Shown here: positions 45,447-56,200 of the stretch, piece after piece
Layout of the letters: every line of letters starts with the position of its first letter
How positions within the stretch are numbered: position 1 is the first letter of the stretch
DNA from: Diplosphaera chodatii
Taxonomy: Eukaryota > Chlorophyta > Trebouxiophyceae > Prasiolales > Stichococcaceae
Length of the DNA: 64,000 bases
Direction of reading: 5' to 3'
NCBI GenBank assembly: GCA_032358165.1
Contig: JAALGY010000033.1
Coordinates: 3,596,001-3,660,000 of the forward strand
Made by a program: the position numbers and the translations under genes
The notes under the pieces: generated by a model
Database searches by the model: none
What the model was told of the DNA's origin: nothing
The model's input: only the letters and a program-made list of their open reading frames with translations

Positions 45447-48290
45447 ATGAGCGGCAATGTGAAGAAGCGCAAGCTGAGCAATGGAGCCAGCGCCAACACA
45501 ATCGACATCGAAAGCGCATCTGGCTTCAGCAAAGATCAGGCAGTCCAGGTGCAGGGAGTCAGTAGCCCCACTTGGAGCATGCGCATGTGTGGTGTACCAG
45601 TGCCATGCGAGCATGCTGATGCATGCAGGGATAGTTTTCCACATCACGTCACATCCCCGGTGGCTCAACCTTTGCGTCATGATGTCCGATCCTCCGCGCA
45701 GATCCAGGCACAGCTGCTGGGCTGGTATGACAAGAGCCACAGGCCACTGCCCTGGCGGCGCAACCCGCACACGCAGACAGCAGCAGCAGACGACCCTGAG
45801 CACAAGGCGCTGCTGAACCTGCCGCAGCAGCAGATGATATACAGGGTCTGGATCTCCGAGATCATGTGCCAGCAGACGCAGGTGAGCCATGGTGTTGCGC
45901 GGCTGCCGTGCCCCATTTCAAACCCTTGCTGATTGTGGGATGCAGCACTTGTGCATGTGCAGGTAGCACGGGCATCAGAGTACTTCAGGCGCTGGCTGCT
46001 CAAGTGGCCTGACGTGCAGTCGCTTGCAAGCGCCACTCTGGATGAGGTGCACTTCCAAGTTTTCCTCAAACTAAGACCCCGCGGTTGTCTCACATACATG
46101 GACTAATGCTCAATGCTTCATGCAGAGCTGGAGGTGCCGCTCATGTTGCTCTTCATCCTACTGTCCAGGTGAACGATCTCTGGGCAGGACTTGGGTACTA
46201 TCGCCGAGCGAAGTATCTGCACTCAGGCGCACAGCATGTGATGACACAGCTGGGTGGCAGCTTTCCCACCACCAGCGCTGAGCTGCAGAAGATCCCAGGT
46301 GCGTCCCTGACTCATCCGGTAAACAACATGCACATGGCTTATCCCCAGCATCCGCTGGCATGCCCACTGATAGTGGCATGCAAAGGCTGGTAAGCCAACT
46401 CGCCCAACTTCATACCAAGGACATACGAATCTCCTCGTGCCGTCCGCAGGCATCGGAGCATACACCGGGGCAGCCATCGCATCCATTGCCTGCGGTGAGC
46501 GTGCGGCGGTGGTGGACGCCAACGTCGTGCGCGTGCTGGCGCGGCTGCTGAAGATCGGGTAGGCACTTGGCATTGGAAAGCTGCTTGATCCTTCGCAGAG
46601 GTGCTGCAAATACATGCCCAGAGCCGCAACATATTTGCAATTGGCTAAAAATATTCCCGCCAATGCTTCTCAAGTCATAGAAGCAACAACTGGTGATGCG
46701 TCGAGCCCGACACACCAATCCGGTCATGCTGCTGCGGCCAGGAATACGGCAGGTGCAGACAACTTGCAACGGGGTTTATTGATATGTGTGCGACCGCATG
46801 GATGCAGGGACGACCCTTCCAGCAAAGCTGCCGTGGTGCGCTTCGCAGCCGAGGCAGCGGCGATCCTCAGTCCAGAGCGCCCAGGAGACTTCAACCAGGT
46901 GAGGGCTGGTACACCTTGATGGCATTGTCTCGAACTCAGACGACACACTGTTGCTCATCAGAAATGCCAATGAGCTTGGCACCGTGAATATAGATGCTAA
47001 TGCTGGCTCAAAACTGGTAGCTGAGAGCGTCGCCTGCCTGGTCAGGCCATGATGGAGCTGGGTGCAGTGGTCTGCACGCAAGCGCCGAAGTGCGCCGAGT
47101 GCCCCATCCGCACGCACTGCGGTGCGTATGCGGATGTGGAGGGGCACATCCGCAGCGGCGGCGGCGCAGCCTCCGCACCGCTGGTCACAAGCTTCCCCAT
47201 CAAGGCGAGCCTTAGCGCAGTTTGCTGGGAGGCGCTCAGTCGCCCTGCAAGCTGGTCTCCCCACCATATGCTGCTGCGAGACACTCAACAGCGCGCGGTG
47301 CGATACATGACCACCTGCCAAGGTTCTACAGAGCGCACGTCTCAGATGTCTCAATGGTACCACCAGGTGCAGAAGGCCGCAAGGAAGGAGCAGAGGGTGG
47401 CGGTGTGTGTGGTACGAGCAGCCAATGGCAGTGGCGGCCACTCTTATCTGCTGGTCAAACGAGCCGAGAAGGGTCTGCTAGCAGGTGCAATGGTTAGCAA
47501 ACTAAGCATCACAGCGTCATGACTGCAGCAAGACAAAGGTGCATAGTCTGGGAGTACTATTGCAAGCTTCTATCGTTGAAAGTCAAGTCCTTGACGATGG
47601 GTAATAGTGCAATGTGCGCTCTTCACAGGCCTTTGGGAGTTCCCCTCCTCATTGCTCGAGGACTCCGCACCAGCCAACCGCGCCAAGCGGCGTGCGGCCA
47701 TCAACGACTACCTCAGAGACACCCTGGAGCTGTTTCCTGACGCCATGACGGAGCGGCGGGACATCGGGGACGTCAGCCACACCTTCAGCCACATCCAGAT
47801 GACCCTGGACGTTGAGATGATGTCCGTCAAGGTGAGGAGACCATGCAAATGCAGCAGGACCATACTGAACCCTGCTGCGGTACAGTTCTGCCGCCCCAGC
47901 CGATTATTTGCAAGGGCTCCGTGCTGACGCCCTATTGTGTTTGCCAGTGGGAGAAGGGGGTGCCGGCGGACGAGCCCGGCAAGGGGCTGCGCTGGCTGTC
48001 CAAGCCGAAGCTCGGTGCAGAGGGCCTGTCGTCCGTCATGCGCAAGGTGGGCGCCAGTACAGGCAATCCCTGCAAAAATGCTGTACGACTAAAGCGTCTC
48101 TTAATGTATGCAGTTGACACTTCTTTGCAGTATGTGTGAGTCCCCTGCGTCTTTGTCCTCTTAGCAGCTGGCTGACAGCAGGGATGGCACACATCTCCTG
48201 CAGGTGGCAGAGCTCGTTGACAAACCGCGCACGGGCCCAAAGCAGAAGCAGCTACCATTCGCGAAGGCGGCAAAGGGCACCAAGTTGTAA
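45447..48290 (+). CDS. A/G-specific adenine DNA glycosylase MutY
   Basis: Eleven exons (45447-45548, 45702-45881, 45963-46046, 46169-46298, 46450-46558, 46808-46898, 47046-47204, 47373-47484, 47629-47831, 47948-48046, 48204-48290) give 451 aa. The enzyme removes adenine opposite 8-oxoguanine. Catalytic Glu is in YRVWISEIMCQQTQV, the helix-hairpin-helix is KIPGIGAYTGAAIASIACG, and the catalytic Asp is in VVDANVVRVLAR. The [4Fe-4S] cluster loop is CTQAPKCAECPIRTHC, spaced C-x5-C-x2-C-x5-C rather than the usual C-x6. A C-terminal NUDIX-like 8-oxoG recognition domain follows (LWEFPSSLLE, HTFSHIQMTLDVEM). Intron 7 has a GC donor (ATCAAG|gcgagc). Start Met at 45447 gives a basic N terminus (MSGNVKKRKLS) that could act as a nuclear signal. 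Confidence 0.93.
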
Positions 48291-48727
48291 CGCCATTCAC
48301 TGCTTTGGTGTCGACCACTGGCTGACAGCACCGTGGGGCGCCAGCGCTCCGGTGTACACAAGTACTGCAGAACCCTGTACAGCATCGCTATTCTGAGTTG
48401 AATTCGCATGAGGATGATAATTGCTGGAATTGAGCACGTTGTGCTTGTGCTTGTGTGGGACACAAAGCGATGTGGCCCCTAAGCCCCAGGTTGTATAAGC
48501 TGTCCCGAGCTGCATCCCCAGCTGCGTACTTGCACATGTGGCTCCTATATATGTCTGCTGTACACTCTGCAGCCCGCAGAAATGCATTGCACACGCACTC
48601 GTGCTTTCGTTGCACAGCGATCACAACAACTGCTCCAAAGCAGCCGCCGATTTGACAAACTGCGGGTTCGACCCCAGCAGCAGACGGCTCTGTAACCACG
48701 GGTGCCACGTCCAGCTCGGGCGCCAGG
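48291..48727. other. Gap between MutY and the zinc dehydrogenase gene
   Basis: This is the 3' flank of MutY and the presumed promoter of the downstream gene. A tatatat-type run (ctatatatg, about 48544-48552) lies about 180 bp upstream of the next ATG and could be a TATA element. I see nothing else. Confidence 0.35.
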
Positions 48728-51700
48728 ATGAGCGGCCAGCAGGAGGGAGGCGAGCAGCGGAAGGGAAGAGAGGGTTTGCCGCCGACGCCCACAGTCCCCT
48801 GCAAAGTATGTTGCATTGACTTTCGCATGCCGATGTTGTCAACGTGCCACAGTTGTCCTTGGTGTGCCAGGAAGCTGTCCTTTGTGATGCAGCAAAGGTG
48901 GCAGCTTTCCTGCGCATTTTGCATCATTGATGCACTATATAAATGCCAGACAGACGTTCTGATGTGTTGTTGTGCAGTATGACGAGAACAAGACGATGAT
49001 GGGTGTGGAGTGGTGGGGTGAGCAGGCGCCTGGAACCACACCCTCCCTGCTGACACCCTCCAATTCACCTGCGTACATGATGCAATCATCCGACTTGCAA
49101 CGTGTTCTTCTTTCATGTTGGTGAACCCTGCCACATGCACTGTCTGGTGACGTGCAGGCAAGTATGACATGCGCGTCAATGAGAACCGCAAGGTGCCAGT
49201 GGTCACAGACCCGGTAAGCGCAGGCATGGTCCAGAGGGTCCCACACCACGTGCATCGTGTCACATGAATGCATGCCATCGATCATCACGTGTGTGCAGAC
49301 CTGCTGCGCATGACAAGTTTGGTCATGCGCCGGTGACCAACACCTGTGAGTTCTCGCAGCTTCCAACTGCATATCAGTGCGGTGCAGTTTGACGCCATTC
49401 TGAAGATCACGTCCACCTGCATCTGCGGCTCCGACCTGCACATGTACACCGGCGCCTTCCCAGGCTGCCGCAAGGGCGACCAGCTGGGCCACGAGGTGGG
49501 TTTCCATGATGGTCAACTGTGTGACAATGGCATGCATCATCATGGAACGGCTACCCGGGACCACCTTATGTCCATGATTGATGCACTGCCTAGCCTGACT
49601 GATGTGCACCAGGGTGACGTGCTTGCGGCTGTGTCACCACTGCTGGGCTGACGGAATGCATGGACGTCTCTTTGCAGCTACGCATGTCGCTGAGACGCAT
49701 ATGTGCCCTCTTCTGCAGTTCATGGGCATCGTGGAGGATGTGGGCGATCAGGTGAAGAACTTCAAGAAGGGGGACCGCGTGGTGGCCGCCTTCGACCTGG
49801 GCTGCGGCGCCTGCATGTGCGCTTCCTGCCCTCCTGCAAGTGCAACCTGCCTGCCAGATCGTCAAAGCGTCACCCTTGGTGTGTCCTGATTTGCTGTGAT
49901 GCCAAGCCCTACACACTGTCAATATGCTCTTCTGCCTCTTCTGCATGAGAGGCCGTTCGGTTTCATTTGAGATCTTGAGTGCACACGCCGCTGACTCAGC
50001 ACTCGTGGTGCATGGGTGCAGGTACTGCAAGATGGGCCTGTACTCGTGCTGCGACGTGACCAACCCGGCGCCTGAGACCGAGCTGCTGTATGGCCACCGC
50101 ATCGGCGGCATGCATGGTGGGCCTCACATGGCTGCATCAGCAGCTACGCAGCAGATAAACCACAACCCTCCACTTCAGTGTCCCTGACAATGAACACTTG
50201 CCTGGATCAGGCTACACACACTTGACCGGGGGCTATGATGGTGGCCAGGCGCAGTACAACCGCGTGCCCTATGGTGAGTGTGTACGGCTGCCACTGCTGG
50301 CTGCCGCCACTGCGCATGGCACACTCCTCGCAGCGGTGCCGGAGCTGATACTGGCGGTGTGAATGCCCTGCAGCGGACACCAACCTGCTGAAGGTGCCCG
50401 AGGGCAAGCGCGACGAGGTGTACGTGTTCCTGTCCGACATACTGCCCACCGCGTGGCACGCCAACGAGCTGGGTCAGGTGGGCGAGGGCGACCGCGTGGC
50501 CATCTGGGGCGCCGGCCCGGGTGTGTTTTCACAACTGTATGCCGCAAGTCCTTCACTGCCATTGCTGAGCATATCAGTGAAGTGCCCCAAGGTTCAGAAA
50601 AACACGAAGCTGGGCACCTGCATAGAGCAGCAGTAACATGGCTGCTGCTGCGGCTGCTGGGCTGCTGCCGCTGCACATTGCTGCTTCTGGCTGTCCGCAG
50701 CGAATTTTGGTGTAGTCAGCAAAGTGGCTGCGCATGCGGTATGCTCAAAGCTCTGCACATTGCCTGTGCTGCATGCAGTGGGCCTGCTGACGGCGCACCT
50801 GGCAAAGGTTCGCGGCGCCAAGCAGATCATCAGCATCGACTGCGTCGACTACCGCCTGGACCGCGTCAAACAGGCGAGCGTTGAAACATCTCCCTTCCAC
50901 ACTGCAGCAACTCTGCACGGTTCGAACACCAGCTGACCTGCAGTGGCTTTCACGCATGCCTGCAGACCCGCTGCCAACCGTGAGCCGCTCAGCTGACATT
51001 GCTCACACGCTGAAGTGCACGAGGGGCTGAAGCTTGAGCAGGGAAGCTGCATGCTGAGGCGCCCTGCGCGACGCCCTGCATGCAGATGGTGCCGGGGGCG
51101 CAGACCGTCAACTTCGCGGAGGTGGATTTGCACCAGACGCTGCTGGACATGACGGGGGGCTCCGGCCCCGACGTCGGCGTCGAGGCCGTCGGCATGCACT
51201 ACACCAAGTCGATCATCTCCAAGGTGCGCTGGCGGCTGAGTCGACGAGCCGTGGCGGCCTGCTGGCCCCTATCCAGCAGGCATTGCCAGCCTCATGCTGC
51301 TCTGTTATCATGTGCTACCATGTGTCTGCTGTGGGTGCCTGGGCATGCGTGCAGTGGCATGCAAACGGCTGCATGCAATGCCTGCCTGTGCCTCCAGCCG
51401 ACTTGCTGCGCATGCTGCGTGCTCTTTGGCATCTTGCAGGCGGAGCAGAAGCTGTGGCTGCAGACCGACCCCTCGGACATGATGAACGACATCATCTACA
51501 ACGTCCGGAAGGTGCGCTGGCAGCGCTGCCGCCTCTGTGCAATGCTCATGGTTCGGGGGCTGCCACAGCACGCATGATGCTGCTGTCAGTGCCGACTCCT
51601 GGGCCTTGCAGAGGTTGTCAAGGTGTCAAACGATGTGCATTTGGTTGCAGGGTGGCCGCATCAGCGATGTGGGTGTGTACGCGGGCTACTGCAACCACTT

Positions 51701-52912
51701 CAACATCGGAGCCTTCATGGAGAAGGTCAGCAGCTGCCTGCAGTGCTCATATACCCGTTTAAGCTGACACTCTGATCACATCCTCTGCCGGTTCAACGAT
51801 GTTGCACTGTCACTTACAGCTTGCTGCGCTGGTATGCGGTTGGCAAGGGGTCTGCGTGAGACTGTATCATCGTGGTCCTGCCTGCCCTGCAGGGGCAGTC
51901 CATGGCTGCTGGGCAGACGCCCTGCCAGCGCTACTGGCCCAAGCTGCTGAAGATGATTGAGGAGGGTCAGGTGCGCGGCTAGCAACCTGCGCTATATGCA
52001 GCGGTGCATCACTTTTCGTGTTCCGACAGTAGCAGTGATGCAATGGATGCAGCATTGCATCTCTGTTGGTGCCTCAAACATAACAGTGATGCCATGCATG
52101 TAGCCATGCATCGCTGTTGATTCTTTCCACACAGCAGTGCTGACCGCAACTTGGCCCAATGTTTGTGTTGGACTGGCTGCTGATCTCCACGTCACCATTG
52201 CCTACAGCATGTCAGTCTGCTGTATGTGCAGATTGATCCGACCATTCCCATCACTCACATTCTGCCTCTGAGTGAGGTGAGATGACCATCATCAAGATGT
52301 GCTGCATTGGCAGCGCCTGGCAGTATGTCACAGCACCTGCACATCTCGGTATGTTTGAACTTGCAACGCTGCTGACCTATGTTGACCCTGCTCACTGCAG
52401 GCGCCCCGTGGGTGAGCTCAGTTGTGAATGAATGCCTCCTGCACCCTGCTGTGCCATGTGTTTCTGTGTCTGCATCGGTCTACAACAGTATTTCACACAC
52501 CTTCCTTCCTGCTGTGTGCTGCGCAGCTACAAGATATTCAACGTGAGTGAATGTCGATTTCACTGACAGCTGTTATACCTTGATATGTATCTATCATGCA
52601 CCTTGATGTCTGCAGTGCGGTCACACGTGTCACAGCCCACTGACCACAAATCATGCATGTTTCCTGCAGAACAAGGAGGAGGGCTGTGTCAAGGTGCGCC
52701 TTGACGACTCCAGATGACAATGTATGTTTCACTAGACGCCACTGTCGCCGTCTGTACGAGGTCTAGGGTTCTGACCATGGTGCGGAGCATTTTCAACGGC
52801 TGATAGCCTGACGCCTGTCCTCAGTATGCAGGTGGTCATGAAGCCGCCCCTCAATGAGGGCGACATCGAGGCTGCCCGCCAGGAGGTCAAGAAGACTACC
52901 AGCCAGTCGTGA
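48728..52912 (+). CDS. Zinc-dependent alcohol dehydrogenase, glutathione-independent formaldehyde dehydrogenase-like
   Basis: Eighteen exons (48728-48805, 48978-49017, 49158-49213, 49388-49495, 49719-49816, 50022-50116, 50211-50273, 50374-50520, 50779-50873, 51086-51223, 51440-51511, 51651-51725, 51893-51970, 52232-52276, 52401-52411, 52527-52542, 52670-52693, 52832-52912) give 439 aa. The catalytic zinc region is [12 protein letters not shown] with LGHE. The structural zinc loop is [17 protein letters not shown], created across an exon join. The Rossmann motif is [21 protein letters not shown] and [10 protein letters not shown] are typical of the FDH-like MDR subfamily, whose substrates range from formaldehyde to other aldehydes and alcohols; the substrate is not certain here. 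The N terminus ([15 protein letters not shown]) is normal. Exons 15-17 are 11, 16 and 24 nt, and intron 9 has a GC donor (AAACAG|gcgagc). Probably cytosolic. Confidence 0.9.
52031..52119. repeat. Two adjacent hairpin-forming repeats inside dehydrogenase intron 13
   Basis: The first arm pair is gatgcaatg (52037-52045) with cattgcatc (52053-52061). The second pairs aacagtgatgc with the complement in gcatcgctgtt (52083-52117). The two 5' arms resemble each other (agcagtgatgcaatg and aacagtgatgccatg), so the unit looks duplicated. Confidence 0.55.
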
Positions 52913-53292
52913 TGGTAGTCTCGGATGTATGCGCGGCTGAAATGGTGTACAAAGGCAGGATGCAATGGAGTTGTGGAAAGCAGGCAGCATGATTAGCATG
53001 GTCTGGCAGTTGGTGGATCAAACAGCAACTGCAGGGTGGCGTGGCTTCTGTCAACTCTGCAGTGCAAACATGGTTCTACTGAGACTCTGATAGATTTGTA
53101 GCGTGACAGCAAGTTTTGTGAGGTGCTGATGTTGCAAACACGTTGCTCATGCTGTCAAGTTACAAATTGCCAGCAGCTGCAGAGCAAGCCCCAATGATGC
53201 ATGATGCATATAAGCAGCGGATCACAGATGCTCAGTACACAGCAGCCCTCTGAGGTCTTGCGGCTGTACGTGTACACAATCTGACGACCTGA
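52913..53292. other. Gap between convergent dehydrogenase and helical-repeat genes
   Basis: This is a presumed 3' UTR zone. I see no supported gene. Confidence 0.4.
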
Positions 53293-56200
53293 CTACGCTG
53301 CCACGAGTGCTTGCAACGTAGCTGCTGCAGCCACGGCCTGCGCCGCCTCATGCTGCGCCTGTTGCTGCGCGTTGCCCACAGTATCACCGGCCAGACACGC
53401 TGCAGTCGCCGCCTCCAGGCTCTGCTCATGTCGGAACAAAGCATGATCAGCCGCCCACTGACGTCAGGTGCTGTGGCTCAGCTGTGCATGTGCGACGATG
53501 ATGCCCATGTGTTGTGCATATGGAGCGTGCATGAGCCTCAGCACTGCAGGAACGAACTGTCCACCTGCCAGCAGCGGGTCAGCGCTGCATGGATGCGCTG
53601 CTGCCGGGTCGCTGAATTGCTCAGCGTGACTTCTGGACTGCCGACGCTGCCCTGAGCGATGTTCCCAGCAGCCGGAGGCGGGGCGCGCAGTGCGTGCAGC
53701 TGTGCCATCAGCGCAGCATGCTGGGCTGCCAGACGGCTGCCGTCGCGCGCCGCTGACGCGCCACCGGGTGCGCCGCCACCGCTGGCGACGCTGCTGCTGG
53801 TCCCTGAGTGCTGCAGGGGGGCCGTGCTGGGCGGCGGGCTGCGCTGCACGTACAGCTGCAGCTGCGCCGTGAAGGCCTGCGCATCGCGGCTGGGCGCCCC
53901 GAGGGCAGGGTCTGCACATGAACCGCCAATGCATCTCGTAGTCATGCAGATGGGTATGCTGCAAGGCAGCAGCCTGGTACAGGATTGCTTGGTGGGTGCT
54001 GGCTGTGATGTGCGACCGCGAATAGCGTGCTTCGCATGCTGAACATCTGCAAGCAACGCCTGCTGCAGGGTGGCACCTGGCATCAGGCCGTGTGGCACAA
54101 GCGTGCGTGGGTTCAAGTCACTGCTGCGCAGCACCTCGACCAGCGACTCCATTACAGCATGCCGAACCAGCCACGCACGGTCCTGCAGGCGCAATACAGA
54201 GGCATGCATCAGCGTACGGATCCGGGAATGTGGAACTCACGCCGCCCAAGCAGCCAGTGGCTTGATAGACAGCGTGATGAAGGCAGCCGATGCTCCTTTG
54301 CGACGACAGCCCTCAGCAGATCATGCACTGTCGCCAGTACCTCCAGTGCCGCGTTGAATGCTGTCCCGAGGTCGGATGCCGCGGTAGGGTCACCGCCATC
54401 GCAGCGCCGCAGAGCAAAAGCCGCCGCCTGCCGGACCTCAGTTGTCTGCAATGACATTGCACACTATCAGACTGGCGTACATTTATGGCCAAGTCCATCG
54501 TGATTCATAACAGCCTACAGATTCACCCAAGGCAGTGCAGTATTGAGCTTCTGATGCCAGCGCACCACACCTTGTTGCACTGGAACGAGGCTGCCATGGC
54601 AGGCAGCGCAGCCGTCGGCAGCGGCTTGCCAGACAGCGTCGCAGCAGTGGTGCACAAGTGCACTGCCGCCAGCAGGACAGCATTTTGTTCCTGCAAGGCA
54701 CGGCGAACGATGCAAGGCGGAACTTGCACGAACGCCGTCGGCAGCGCCAACCCCGCGGCTGTAGTCACTCTAATACCAGATGCAGATGGCACAGGAGCAC
54801 ATGGTCCAGGTTTTCTCATCCGACTGCCCACCTGGAGTTTGGTCGTCTGCAATGCCACAATGGCCAGCTGCGTGGCGCTCTCTACTAGAGGCACAACCTG
54901 CTGGTTGCCAGCTGAGCCGGCTGGCAGTGCCACACCGAGTGCGACCCTCAGGCACTGGAGGTGCACAGCCACTCCTGCTGCATCTGCGCAGGCCAGCTGC
55001 CCACCCGCTGATGTGCTTGCCAGTGCTGCCCGCGCTGCGGCGTCCATGCAGGATGCTGCCCTGCAGAGCTCTGTCATGGTGTCGGCTGCCACAGGGCCGC
55101 CCCCGGCGCTGTGGCGCACCGCCATCAGCTGCGCAAGCGCCACTGGAAGCTCCTGACGAGCCGCGATGCGCCCAGCAGCCTCCTGCAGTTCCGATACCAG
55201 CACGACCCGATTGAGAACTCCTGAAAGGTGAACTCAGCTGCTGCAAAAGACCGTAACATTGTGCAGTGCTCACCACGGCAGCGTGCATCATGTACCTGGC
55301 TCAGGCGAGTCTGCCACGCTGTCCGTGTGTCGTCAGGTGCTGCAGCCAGCAGCACGCCCAGCAGCTCTGGAAGGTGGGGCAGCGCCGGCAGCGCCTGCTG
55401 CGCAGCTGCCAGCGCTGCTGCCCTTGCAACGCCGCCAGCGCTTCCAGCATTGCATCACAGAAAGCGGGCGAAGCAAGCCTGCAGACAGTCAGCCCACTGC
55501 ATAAGTCTCCTGCTGTAACTAACAGTATGCATGGCCGAGTACAGCCTGATGTGTCCACATGTCTATCCTTCACAAGGGCTGTGCAGATGTGTTAAGGGAG
55601 CCTGCCTGAACATGCTGCTGAGGACAGCTCCAAGCAACTGCAGGTGGCCGGGGTGCACTGCCGTGACAGCCGCCGTCAATAGCGCCTGCTGGCACTCCAC
55701 CCAGATCCCCGTGCTGTCACCGGTCCTGCAGTGTGGAGCCCGATCGTCTGGTGGTTGAGGTTCTCAGCACGAGGTGTTTGCCTTCCACAGCCTCGGCACA
55801 GGTCTTCAAGCATTTGCTGATGATAGCAGATGATCAGCACCGTCCCAGCACCCAGCCTCACCTGGCATTGGAGCATACAGCCAGGAAGCACAGTATGCTC
55901 TGCTGCGCATCCTGCCGCAGCCTGGCATCATCACCGCCGCAAGGCAGCTGTCCAGCTGCGGCAAGGGCTGCAGTCAACCCCTGCTGAGCCAGGACCCGCT
56001 GCACCGCGGCTGGCAGGTCGGCTGCCCGCCGCAGCAGGCACAGCAGCACCCGAAGTGACCGTCGTCCCCCTGCTTGTGTGGCTGCTGCGCCTGAACACGG
56101 TCAGCATGTGTCCACTTGAAGTTATGGTTGGCGACAGTAGGGTTTCAAGCAAAGGGTCCGGGGCCCAGGCTTGCACCCACAGAGCAAACCACACAGCGAT

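Noticed and set aside
54523..55203. 226 aa stop-free frame as a separate gene
   Set aside because: Same strand and composition as the flanking exons of the helical-repeat gene, and it starts and ends within splice-like contexts, so it is best taken as part of that gene.
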